From JBFXDW01 sp050180745 (GTDB lineage: Bacteria > Pseudomonadota > Alphaproteobacteria > UBA9219), in NCBI GenBank assembly GCA_050180745.1, contig JBFXDW010000057.1, forward strand, positions 1 through 12,509: a stretch of 12,509 nt of DNA, in the 5' to 3' direction. A model generated the notes under the pieces. It did not search any database and had not been told where the DNA came from. It was given only the letters and a program-made list of their open reading frames with translations. This document shows, piece after piece, positions 6,544 through 12,509 of this stretch. Numbering within the stretch: the stretch's first letter is position 1; each line of letters opens with the position of its first letter. Both the position numbers and the translations under genes were made by a program.

Positions 6544-6939
6544 ATGCACCCCATTCTTGAAACCTATAAAGACACTCTCCTCACAAAATATGCCTGCTTT
6601 GAAGGCCGCGCAAGCCGCCGCGAGTTCTGGACCCTAAGCCTTATTACAGCTGCAATAACGTTTGCTATCAATATATTAAGCAGCGTTCTTCATGCTCCGG
6701 CTTTACTGTTACTCTCCCTACTCGTCATTTTAGGAACCTTCATTCCTCTTCTCGCAGTATCGATCCGCCGCCTTCATGATACAGACCGAAGCGGCTGGTG
6801 GCTTCTAACAAATATGATCCCCTTTATCGGCGGCATTATTCTGCTGATCTTCTACCTCCTTCCAGGAACCGAAGGCCCTAACCGCTTTGGCCCCGATCCC
6901 TACGGCAATCCTGCGACAATTGAGCAGATTGAGGACTAA
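6544..6939 (+). CDS. DUF805 family inner-membrane protein
   Basis: The 131-residue protein has the DUF805 signature. It starts with a soluble segment carrying Phe19-Glu-Gly-Arg-Ala-Ser-Arg-Arg-Glu-Phe-Trp29, then two membrane segments (about 30-48 and 52-73). The Ile-Arg-Arg-Leu-His-Asp-Thr-Asp-Arg-Ser-Gly-Trp-Trp motif (74-86) follows, then a third membrane segment (about 91-106) and a Pro-Gly-Thr-Glu-Gly-Pro-Asn-Arg-Phe-Gly-Pro-Asp-Pro tail. Its biochemical role is unknown; members are small membrane proteins common in proteobacteria. The ATG at 6544 is chosen over an earlier in-frame start at 6502 because GGAG lies 7 bases before it and because family members begin near this point. It is divergent from the secretion block with 127 bases between starts, so nothing ties it functionally to secretion. 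Confidence 0.88.
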   Translation: MHPILETYKDTLLTKYACFEGRASRREFWTLSLITAAITFAINILSSVLHAPALLLLSLLVILGTFIPLLAVSIRRLHDTDRSGWWLLTNMIPFIGGIILLIFYLLPGTEGPNRFGPDPYGNPATIEQIED

Positions 6940-7120
6940 AGCCCTGTTAACCATAGGTTACAGAGAACAAAAGAAAAGTACGAAGCGCAAAATCAAAAAC
7001 CAACGCCACAGGAGCCATTTCCCTCTCCTTATAGGCCCGCAGCAGATACCTCACGCTTAGACAATCCGATCACACGGATTTTGCGAGCCCCTTGATATTA
7101 AGCTTAAAGCTCATAAAATC
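6940..7120. other. Gene-poor interval with one weak hairpin
   Basis: No convincing coding frame is seen. AATCCG (7063-7068) and CGGATT (7075-7080) form a 6-bp hairpin with a 6-base loop followed by only two further T residues, so it is at best a weak terminator for the DUF805 transcript. The strong bidirectional terminator starts just after this interval. A short untranslated RNA ending at that terminator would fit the space, but no promoter or known RNA family is recognisable. Confidence 0.5.
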
Positions 7121-7155
7121 AAAAACCGCACGAGACTAGCTCTTGTGCGGTTTTT
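7121..7155. terminator. Bidirectional intrinsic terminator
   Basis: AAAAACCGCACGAG (7121-7134) pairs over its full length with CTTGTGCGGTTTTT (7142-7155), with one G-U wobble and a 7-base loop. The A run on one side and T run on the other make it a good terminator in both directions. On the plus strand it would stop transcripts from DUF805. On the minus strand it is the first strong stop for transcripts running past fabI. Confidence 0.85.
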
Positions 7156-7166
7156 ACATACATATG

Positions 7167-7225
7167 AGTTGCTTTTGTTGAAATTTATATCTATAATCAG
7201 ATCTTGTTAAGCAACTAAATTTCAA
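7167..7225. repeat. Two interleaved inverted repeats around a promoter
   Basis: AGTTGCTT (7167-7174) is the reverse complement of AAGCAACT (7209-7216), and TTGAAATTT (7178-7186) is the reverse complement of AAATTTCAA (7217-7225). The arms lie in the order A, B, A', B', so they cross rather than nest. The first arm contains the probable -35 element, both pairs bracket the -10, and the last arm ends against the AAGGAGG ribosome site. Confidence 0.6.
7169..7197 (+). promoter_or_regulatory. Sigma70-like promoter for the 124-residue unknown gene
   Basis: A perfect TATAAT (7192-7197) lies 17 bases after TTGCTT (7169-7174), giving a predicted transcript start near 7204 and a leader of about 33 bases. 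It sits just after the bidirectional terminator, so the gene should be expressed on its own. Confidence 0.6.
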
Positions 7226-7236
7226 AGGAGGGCGTT

Positions 7237-7611
7237 ATGAGTATTCTAGGATGTATGAATCATAGGAAAGCTAAAAACGGCGATAAACCTCTTAGCGATA
7301 AGGCTATGCAAGTTTTGTTCGGAGCTGTTCCAGAGCGAAAAACGCGCTCTCAAAGGAAACAACCACCCAAGACTGATGCAGAAACAAATCTCATCAAGGC
7401 TGTGGGCGAAACACTTGGTGTTGACCCCAAAAGTGCCGTTGTTGTAACGGGAAACATCTGGACACTACCTGCATGCCAGACCATGAAAGCTGCAGGTGTC
7501 AATGTCAGTAACGTTCAGATGATCGACGAAGACACCGCCCGTGTAACCGCACGCATCGCAAATACCCCCATGAGTATGCGGCTCACACGAACAGAACCGT
7601 CCCCTGCTTAG
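7237..7611 (+). CDS. Unrecognised 124-residue cytoplasmic protein
   Basis: I do not recognise this protein. It has no signal peptide or membrane segment. Residues 1-47 are basic and low in structure-forming residues, with a Lys/Arg/Gln-rich stretch (34-45). Residues 48-118 look like a small compact domain: a helix (50-60), Val-Val-Val-Thr-Gly-Asn (68-73), a further helix with Cys80 and Met83, and alternating strands (Val-Gln-Met-Ile, Ala-Arg-Val-Thr-Ala-Arg-Ile). The ATG at 7237 has an excellent AAGGAGG 5 bases upstream, and the gene has its own promoter and flanking inverted repeats, so it is probably real and well translated. Its stop is 8 bases from the fabI stop on the opposite strand, with no terminator between them. 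Confidence 0.75.
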   Translation: MSILGCMNHRKAKNGDKPLSDKAMQVLFGAVPERKTRSQRKQPPKTDAETNLIKAVGETLGVDPKSAVVVTGNIWTLPACQTMKAAGVNVSNVQMIDEDTARVTARIANTPMSMRLTRTEPSPA

Positions 7612-7619
7612 ATTCAGGA

Positions 7620-8474
7620 TTAAGATTTAGGAATAAACCCGCTAAGAAGCTCTGAAACGGCCTCGGCTTGGTCAACGGCCATCATCCCAACATTGTGATA
7701 GCCCGCATCGACATAGAAAATCTCTCCCGTCGTGCCAGAGCCGAGATCGCTCAAGAAGTAGAGCGCCGTATTTCCGACTTCTGTTTGCTTGACATTCCGG
7801 CGAAGCGGCGCGTTGATCTCGTTCCAGCGCAGGATGTACCGGAAATCGCCAATACCGCTAGCTGCCAGAGTTTTGATCGGCCCTGCCGAAATAGCGTTCA
7901 CACGAATGTTCTTTGGCCCCAAATCGACCGATAAATAACGAACCGAAGCTTCCAGTGCCGCCTTGGCCACACCCATAACATTATAATGAGGCATACAACG
8001 CTCAGCTCCGATATAAGTCAGAGTCAGAAGCCCCCCCCCCTCTTCCATTAATGGTAAGGCTCGCTGCGCCACGGCTGTGAAGGAATAGCAAGAGATATCA
8101 AGAGTCTGCAGGAAATTCTCCCGCGTTGTGTTCACATAAAGCCCATCGAGCTCTTTTTTGTCCGAAAAAGCAATTCCATGAACAACAAAATCAAGCTGTC
8201 CCCACTTATCCTTTAACGTTTCAAATAAAGTATCCAGACTTTCTTCATCTGTTACATCACAAGGCAATACGATGTTAGACCCTAACGACTCGGCTAACGG
8301 CATAACCCGTTTTTGCAAGGCTTCACCCTGATATGTAAAAGCAATCTCTGCACCTTGCGCAGCCAGCGCCTGAGCAATCCCCCACGCAATTGAGCGGTCA
8401 TTCGCCACGCCCATAATAAGGCCTCGCTTCCCTTGCATCAAGGTGCCTTGAATGATGCCGTTCTCTTGTTCCAT
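7620..8474 (-). CDS. fabI: Enoyl-[acyl-carrier-protein] reductase (NADH), FabI
   Basis: FabI reduces trans-2-enoyl-ACP with NAD(P)H in the last step of each fatty-acid elongation round in the cytoplasm. The 284-residue protein has the FabI form of the short-chain reductase fold. The nucleotide-binding start is Gly-Val-Ala-Asn-Asp-Arg-Ser-Ile-Ala-Trp-Gly (22-32). The active site is Tyr154 and Tyr164-x6-Lys171 within Tyr-Asn-Val-Met-Gly-Val-Ala-Lys, and Ser-Ala-Gly-Pro-Ile-Lys-Thr-Leu-Ala (197-205) forms the substrate/NAD loop. The ATG at 8474 is chosen over one at 8495 because AGGA lies 5 bases before it. A run of ten G residues encodes part of Glu145 and Gly146-148. It is divergent from uppP and convergent with the unknown 124-residue gene. 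FabI is usually essential and is the target of triclosan and isoniazid-like inhibitors. Confidence 0.96.
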   Translation of the reverse strand: MEQENGIIQGTLMQGKRGLIMGVANDRSIAWGIAQALAAQGAEIAFTYQGEALQKRVMPLAESLGSNIVLPCDVTDEESLDTLFETLKDKWGQLDFVVHGIAFSDKKELDGLYVNTTRENFLQTLDISCYSFTAVAQRALPLMEEGGGLLTLTYIGAERCMPHYNVMGVAKAALEASVRYLSVDLGPKNIRVNAISAGPIKTLAASGIGDFRYILRWNEINAPLRRNVKQTEVGNTALYFLSDLGSGTTGEIFYVDAGYHNVGMMAVDQAEAVSELLSGFIPKS

Positions 8475-8516
8475 TAGATTCCTCATTCCGATCATATACT
8501 TGAAAATCTGCTCTGT

Positions 8517-8545
8517 AATGTAAAAGCACTCCCTAATGAATTCAA
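8517..8545 (-). promoter_or_regulatory. Sigma70-like promoter for fabI
   Basis: On the minus strand, TTGAAT (8540-8545) and TACATT (8517-8522) are separated by 17 bases, predicting a transcript start near 8510 and a leader of about 36 bases to the ATG at 8474. A GANTC site (8477-8481) overlaps the ribosome-binding region. Confidence 0.45.
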
Positions 8546-8644
8546 GAGGGTATTAAAATGAACAGCAAGACAGAAACTATAAGCTCGTGCATCTTCCCCT
8601 GATCCCTTATATAGTGAAGAATCTTATGAGAAAGGCAGAGAATC

Positions 8645-9442
8645 ATGACCGAATGGATAAACGCGATTATTATGGGAATTGTCGAAGGCGCAACAGAGTT
8701 CCTTCCTATTTCCTCAACCGGCCACCTTCTTATGATGAAAGAAATTTTAGGTTTTCAAGGGCCCGAAGGGAATGTCTTCGAAATCGTCATCCAATTCGGC
8801 GCTATTCTGGCTGTCGTTGCCCTCTATTTTGGGCGACTATGGCGCGTCCTGATCGAATGCCCACAAAGTAAGGATGCCCAGCGCTTTATCGCTGTCGTCC
8901 TGATTGCCTTTCTACCCGCCGCTTTGATCGGCGCCTTAGCCCATGACTTCATCAAGGCCGTTCTTTTTAATCCGACAATTGTGGCTGTGATGTTTATCCT
9001 CGGCGGCCTTGCTATTTTATGGATAGAAAAAAAAGCGCCCGCCCCTACAATCAGCGAAGTCGAGCACATGCCCATCAAAACCGCTCTTCTCATTGGCTTT
9101 TTCCAGTGCTTAGCAATGATTCCGGGAGTGTCTCGATCCGGCGCAACAATTATGGGCTCGTTATGGCTCAAAGTTGAACGCCGCGCAGCCGCAGAATTCT
9201 CGTTTTTTCTGGCCATTCCTACCATGGCAGGCGCAACGGCGTATGACCTTTATAAAAACTGGTCTCATCTGACGCTTGATGATGGGGCACTCATCGCCGT
9301 TGGTTTTGTAACGGCTTTCGTCTCAGCGCTGATCGTCGTCAAAGCCTTCATTGCATTTCTTTCCAAACATGGCTTCACCCCTTTTGCATGGTACCGCATT
9401 GCCGCAGGCATCATTGCCCTTGTCGGACTGCACTGGGGGTAA
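8645..9442 (+). CDS. uppP: Undecaprenyl-diphosphatase UppP (BacA family)
   Basis: UppP removes a phosphate from undecaprenyl pyrophosphate at the membrane, recycling the lipid carrier for peptidoglycan and other wall polymers. The 265-residue protein is of normal family length, with several hydrophobic segments. Both signature motifs are intact. The first is Glu14-x3-Glu18-Phe-Leu-Pro-Ile-Ser-Ser24-Thr-Gly-His27, equivalent to E. coli Glu17, Glu21, Ser27 and His30. The second is Pro160-Gly-Val-Ser-Arg164-Ser-Gly-Ala-Thr, with the catalytic Arg. The start at 8645 gives the usual short N-terminus before motif one; the ribosome site is only moderate (AAAGG 10 bases upstream, GAG nearer). Two GANTC sites (8619-8623 and 8640-8644) lie just before the ATG. 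It precedes ddl, separated by a REP-like element that probably ends its transcript. Confidence 0.96.
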   Translation: MTEWINAIIMGIVEGATEFLPISSTGHLLMMKEILGFQGPEGNVFEIVIQFGAILAVVALYFGRLWRVLIECPQSKDAQRFIAVVLIAFLPAALIGALAHDFIKAVLFNPTIVAVMFILGGLAILWIEKKAPAPTISEVEHMPIKTALLIGFFQCLAMIPGVSRSGATIMGSLWLKVERRAAAEFSFFLAIPTMAGATAYDLYKNWSHLTLDDGALIAVGFVTAFVSALIVVKAFIAFLSKHGFTPFAWYRIAAGIIALVGLHWG

Positions 9443-9485
9443 TACACTCCTTTATGAATCTTCCACTTTAAGAGCCGGAAAAAAC

Positions 9486-9603
9486 AAATGGGACCCCAGC
9501 CGGAGCTTGTGCTCGCGAAGGCGGGTACTGGCATGACGGAATTATTAGGTAAGCCTGTCTTTTAATCCCAACCGTCACCCCAGCGAAGGCTGGGGTCCCA
9601 TTT
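9486..9603. repeat. REP-like paired palindromic element, also a probable terminator after uppP
   Basis: The outer arms AAATGGGACCCCAGCC (9486-9501) and GGCTGGGGTCCCATTT (9588-9603) are perfect 16-bp inverted repeats. Inside, TGACGG (9534-9539) mirrors CCGTCA (9572-9577). Each half has a GAAG-capped hairpin: CTCGC/GCGGG at 9512-9525 (one wobble) and ACCCCAGC/GCTGGGGT at 9577-9596. The right hairpin is followed by CCCA and a T7 run, so it can act as an intrinsic terminator for uppP. The layout matches paired REP-type units that are common between genes in many proteobacteria. Confidence 0.75.
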
Positions 9604-9677
9604 TTTTAAATTGTAATCTTCCAACTCTTCATTCGTAATGGGTATATGAATCTTAAGATCAAAGAAAGGAGTTCTAA

Positions 9678-10634
9678 ATGTCTATCAAGAAAAGAGTCGC
9701 TGTCCTCATGGGCGGCTGGACCTCAGAACGAGAAGTTTCTCTGACAAGCGGCGCCGCCGTATGCAGGGCCATAGAAGAGCTCGGCCATGAGCTGATCGCC
9801 ATAGATGTCCAACGTGACCCCATGCGCTTAACCCAGAGCTTGCTCCAGCAAGCAGGTGGCAAACCGGACATGATCTTTAATGCTCTTCACGGCCGGATCG
9901 GCGAAGACGGAACAATGCAGGGATTCCTTGATATGATCGGCATTCCCTATACGCACTCGGGCGTGTTGGCCTCAGCTGTAGCCATGGATAAACCTGTCAT
10001 GAAGCTGCTGGCCCAAGCGGCTGGTGTTCCCTGCCCCAAGGGGTACACAGTCACACGAGACGAAATTTTAAAGAAAGGCTATCCTCTCAAACCTCCCTTT
10101 GTTATCAAACCAACAAATGAGGGCTCGAGTGTCGGTGTAAGACTCGTCAAAACTGAAACCGATATCGCAAAAATAGAAGAAGATGGATGGATTTATGGAA
10201 ACCGCGTTCTAGTTGAGTCCTATATCGCAGGTCATGAGCTAACCGTCGCTGTTCTCGGCAACGACAAAGAAGCCAAAGCACTGGCCGTAACCGAGTTGCG
10301 CCCCATTCATCAAGAATTTTACGACTACAAGGCCAAATATACGGATAACCAAACCGAGCATCTGATCCCCGCCCCCATTCCCGCAGAGATTGAATCCACA
10401 CTTCTTGATTTTGCAGTCAAGGCCTATCGCGCCGCAGGTTGCCATGGCGCAGCACGCGCTGATTTCCGCTGGGACGACAAGCAAGAAGGGACATCAGGAA
10501 TTTATTTTCTTGAGCTCAATACACAGCCCGGATTAACGCCTCTTTCATTGTTACCAGAGCAAGCTAAATACAAAGGCATGGATTTTAAAATGCTCGTAGA
10601 TTGGATTTTGGAGCACGCCATATGCCCCGCGTAA
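9678..10634 (+). CDS. ddl: D-alanine--D-alanine ligase
   Basis: Ddl joins two D-alanines using ATP, making the dipeptide for peptidoglycan precursors. The 318-residue protein is of DdlB size and has the ATP-grasp fold. Visible residues are Gly-Gly-Trp-Thr-Ser-Glu17-Arg-Glu-Val-Ser-Leu (12-22), the phosphate loop Glu148-Gly-Ser150-Ser-Val-Gly, the omega loop Phe-Tyr215-Asp-Tyr-Lys-Ala-Lys-Tyr, Arg260-Ala-Asp, and the metal site Glu279-Leu-Asn281-Thr-Gln-Pro-Gly. The second active-site position is Tyr-type rather than Phe-type, as in ordinary D-Ala-D-Ala enzymes, so no vancomycin-type D-lactate activity is suggested. The ATG has AGGAG 6 bases upstream. It begins the division cluster here: its stop overlaps the ftsQ start by 13 bases. 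The usual upstream partner murB is absent, and uppP lies there instead. Confidence 0.97.
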   Translation: MSIKKRVAVLMGGWTSEREVSLTSGAAVCRAIEELGHELIAIDVQRDPMRLTQSLLQQAGGKPDMIFNALHGRIGEDGTMQGFLDMIGIPYTHSGVLASAVAMDKPVMKLLAQAAGVPCPKGYTVTRDEILKKGYPLKPPFVIKPTNEGSSVGVRLVKTETDIAKIEEDGWIYGNRVLVESYIAGHELTVAVLGNDKEAKALAVTELRPIHQEFYDYKAKYTDNQTEHLIPAPIPAEIESTLLDFAVKAYRAAGCHGAARADFRWDDKQEGTSGIYFLELNTQPGLTPLSLLPEQAKYKGMDFKMLVDWILEHAICPA

Positions 10635-11479
10635 AAAGAAAGAAGTTAAGAGGAAGCGTGCGTCAAAATAACGCCCAAGAGGAAGAAGAAGAAAGCTGGC
10701 TGCGCTTCTTCGGGTTCTGGCCGCGCTTGGCATTCTTAGTGCTGGGCTGCGTTGCGTTAATTATTTTAACGGGATGGTTCTGGCATGGTGACTGGCCACG
10801 CGAAAAACGGCAAGAGATCAAAAAGGCCTCACTTGAACTCAGTAAAGATATAGGCTTTGCGGTTCAGGATGTTATGGTTGAGGGTCGTCGCTATACCGAT
10901 AAACAGGATATTATCAAAGCGCTCGGGATCAAAGCAGGGCAGCCGATCTATGGCTTTAATCCGCATCAGGCCTATGAGGACATTATGAAGCTGCCGTGGG
11001 TGCGTAGTACCAGCATTCTGCGCAGCCTGCCCAACAAAATTATTATCCGCCTTCAAGAGCGCACCCCCGTTGCACGCTGGCGGCACAAGGAAAGAACTCT
11101 TGTTATAGACAGCGAAGGACAGCCTATCTCCGCCGCTAAAGACAATCAATTTCCCTCCTTGCCTCTTATCATAGGGGACATCAAACCCGAACAAACAGAA
11201 AAACTGATTGCCATTTTGGACGAATTCCCCAGCATTGCGCAAAGGCTTAAAGCAGCCGTAAGGATTAGTGGAAGACGTTGGGACTTGCATCTGCACCCCA
11301 ACATTACGGTACGCCTCCCTCAAGAAGACGAACGCTATGCGATGTTGCGTCTGGAGGAACTCATGAAACAACAAAAAATCGAACAGCGTGGTGTAAAAAC
11401 TATTGATCTACGCTTGCGAGAAAAAGTATTCATTGAGCCTATCTCTCCTCCTACGGATGACGAGGAACAACACCCATGA
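10622..11479 (+). CDS. ftsQ: Cell division protein FtsQ
   Basis: FtsQ is a bitopic inner-membrane divisome protein that links early and late division proteins through its periplasmic part. The 285-residue product has a basic then acidic cytoplasmic tail (Lys/Arg-rich 3-14, Glu run 20-24) and one membrane segment (about 35-54). A POTRA domain follows (about 78-147, with Gly-Ile-Lys-Ala-Gly-Gln-Pro-Ile-Tyr and Leu-Pro-Trp-Val-Arg), then the FtsQ beta domain with Glu-Arg-Thr-Pro-Val-Ala-Arg-Trp (146-153). The ATG at 10622 is preferred over a TTG at 10601 because GGAG lies 8 bases before it. It overlaps ddl by 13 bases and ftsA by 4, so translation of all three is probably coupled. Sequence conservation of FtsQ is low in general; context makes the call firm. 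Confidence 0.94.
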   Translation: MPRVKRKKLRGSVRQNNAQEEEEESWLRFFGFWPRLAFLVLGCVALIILTGWFWHGDWPREKRQEIKKASLELSKDIGFAVQDVMVEGRRYTDKQDIIKALGIKAGQPIYGFNPHQAYEDIMKLPWVRSTSILRSLPNKIIIRLQERTPVARWRHKERTLVIDSEGQPISAAKDNQFPSLPLIIGDIKPEQTEKLIAILDEFPSIAQRLKAAVRISGRRWDLHLHPNITVRLPQEDERYAMLRLEELMKQQKIEQRGVKTIDLRLREKVFIEPISPPTDDEEQHP

Positions 11480-12509
11480 GTTTTGTCCAGTGGTTACTCG
11501 ATAAACCGCGCGCAGCACAAGGTGATGTGTATGCGGCGCTTGATATTGGCACGAGCAAAATTGCCTGTTTTATCGCGCGCCTTGATGAGGATGACACGCC
11601 CAGCGTCATTGGAATCGGACATCAATCCTCTGCGGGCGTACGTGCAGGTTTAGTTTCCAACATCGAAACCCTGCAACAAGCGGTGTCTTCAGTCGTCAAC
11701 ACGGCTGAGCAAATGTCAGGCGAGACGATCAATCGCGTTATTGTGAATGTTGCAGCGCCGCTTTTGACATCACAAACCGTGGGGGTTAAGCTCCCCCTCA
11801 ATGGACGGGAGATTACGCCGCTCGATATGGAACGGCTTGTTGCCCAAGCCCAAACCATTGGCATAGAAAAGAGCGAACAAGGCGAAGACAGCGATGCGCT
11901 GGAGCTTTTGCATACCCTGCCTGTTCAATACGCACTTGATGGCCAGCGCGGGATTCGTGAGCCTACAGGGATGATCGGCAGCACCTTACGGGCTGACTAT
12001 CATCTGATCTCAGCGGCCTTTGGCCCAGTGCGAACTCTGGAAACCGCCATTGCCCGTTGCCATCTCGAAGTTGAATGCATGATCGCCGCTCCCTTGGCCA
12101 GTGGGCTTTCCTGCTTGGTTGAAGATGAAATGGATCTAGGTTGTACGCTCATTGAAATAGGAGCAGGCACAACATCAATCGGCGTATTTTGTGACGGACA
12201 TCTTCTTTTCGCCGATGGGCTCCCCATTGGAAGCGCCCATATCACTAAAGATATTGCACGAGGGCTCACAACAACCTTCTCACATGCCGAGCGCTTAAAA
12301 ACGCTTTATGGAAGCGCCGTCATGTCCCCCACAGACGAACGCGAAATTATCGACGTGCCTCAGATAGGGGAAGAAGAACCCGAATTCGCTAATCACATTC
12401 CCAAGATTCTTTTGCTGGAAATCATCCAACCACGTCTTGAAGAAATCTTGGAAATGGTCAGCACGCGGCTGGAAAAAAGCGGGTTTTCAGATATCGCAGG
12501 CAAACGCGC
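11476..12509 (+). CDS. ftsA: Cell division protein FtsA, 3'-truncated by the window edge
   Basis: FtsA is an actin-like ATPase that anchors FtsZ to the membrane at the division site. The first 344 codons are present and still open at the edge; the C-terminal membrane-binding helix lies outside. The phosphate-1 motif is Ala-Leu-Asp-Ile-Gly-Thr-Ser-Lys-Ile (21-29). The FtsA-specific 1C domain spans roughly 85-165, and the phosphate-2 motif at 226-235 reads Ile-Glu-Ile-Gly-Ala-Gly-Thr-Thr-Ser-Ile, where an Asp usually stands in place of Glu227. A Gly-Leu-Pro-Ile-Gly-Ser-Ala-His-Ile-Thr-Lys-Asp-Ile stretch (248-260) is typical of the family. The ATG overlaps the ftsQ stop (ATGA). ftsZ would be expected next, just beyond the window. 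Confidence 0.95.
   Translation, partial: MSFVQWLLDKPRAAQGDVYAALDIGTSKIACFIARLDEDDTPSVIGIGHQSSAGVRAGLVSNIETLQQAVSSVVNTAEQMSGETINRVIVNVAAPLLTSQTVGVKLPLNGREITPLDMERLVAQAQTIGIEKSEQGEDSDALELLHTLPVQYALDGQRGIREPTGMIGSTLRADYHLISAAFGPVRTLETAIARCHLEVECMIAAPLASGLSCLVEDEMDLGCTLIEIGAGTTSIGVFCDGHLLFADGLPIGSAHITKDIARGLTTTFSHAERLKTLYGSAVMSPTDEREIIDVPQIGEEEPEFANHIPKILLLEIIQPRLEEILEMVSTRLEKSGFSDIAGKR

Noticed and set aside
6417..6554. N-terminal extension of protein B up to an ATG at 6554
   Set aside because: The extension overlaps the divergent DUF805 start, lies upstream of the predicted transcript start near 6439, and has no match in paralogue A.
7063..7080. Intrinsic terminator for DUF805
   Set aside because: The stem is only 6 bp with a minimal T run; the hairpin at 7121-7155 is far stronger, so this was kept only as a weak hairpin note.
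8824..9225. Minus-strand frame inside uppP
   Set aside because: uppP on the plus strand has both catalytic motifs; the reverse frame is a shadow.
9678..10634. Possible D-Ala-D-Lac ligase of vancomycin-resistance type
   Set aside because: The omega loop carries Tyr215 in a Tyr-Asp-Tyr-Lys-Ala-Lys-Tyr context typical of ordinary D-Ala-D-Ala ligases, and no vanH or vanX neighbour is present.
10829..11374. Minus-strand frame of 181 codons inside ftsQ
   Set aside because: It is antisense to a well-placed ftsQ with overlapping neighbours and shows no domain.

Overview
The window looks like a chromosomal segment of an alphaproteobacterium of roughly balanced base composition. Support comes from a GcrA-like DNA-binding protein, an alphaproteobacterial-type FabI, a ddl-ftsQ-ftsA division cluster, and GANTC sites (the CcrM methylation sequence) close to several gene starts. 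The genus cannot be named from the sequence. A chromosomal type IVB (Dot/Icm-like) secretion locus among housekeeping genes fits a host-associated, predatory or otherwise interacting lifestyle, but that is inference.

Layout. (1) 3-167, plus strand: C-terminal end of a PTS Enzyme I-type protein, converging on (2) a minus-strand block at 6416-245. In transcription order this block holds two unrecognised paralogous proteins, a helix-turn-helix/zinc-ribbon regulator, two full-length DotI/IcmL-family membrane proteins, DotH/IcmK and DotG/IcmE. A strong hairpin terminator follows at 191-223. The last four genes match the icmM-icmL-icmK-icmE order of Legionella and the traM-traN-traO order of IncI plasmids. 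(3) 6544-6939, plus strand: a DUF805 membrane protein, divergent from the block. A gene-poor stretch and a bidirectional terminator (7121-7155) follow. (4) 7237-7611, plus strand: an unrecognised 124-residue protein with a strong promoter and two interleaved inverted repeats upstream. (5) 8474-7620, minus strand: fabI. (6) 8645-9442, plus strand: uppP, then a REP-like palindromic element at 9486-9603. (7) 9678-12509, plus strand: ddl, ftsQ and the first 344 codons of ftsA, with overlapping stops and starts.

How the genes fit together. DotG (VirB10-like), DotH (outer-membrane core) and the DotI pair would form part of an envelope-spanning secretion complex. The regulator and the two novel paralogues share their strand and lie upstream, so they are candidates for control, adaptor or effector roles. 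The right half is envelope biogenesis: fatty-acid elongation (FabI), lipid-carrier recycling (UppP), D-Ala-D-Ala synthesis (Ddl) and divisome assembly (FtsQ, FtsA).

The most novel material is the paralogue pair at 5004-5699 and 5796-6416, the regulator inside the secretion locus, the duplicated full-length IcmL genes, and the interleaved inverted repeats at 7167-7225. No tRNA, rRNA, CRISPR array or insertion sequence was seen.
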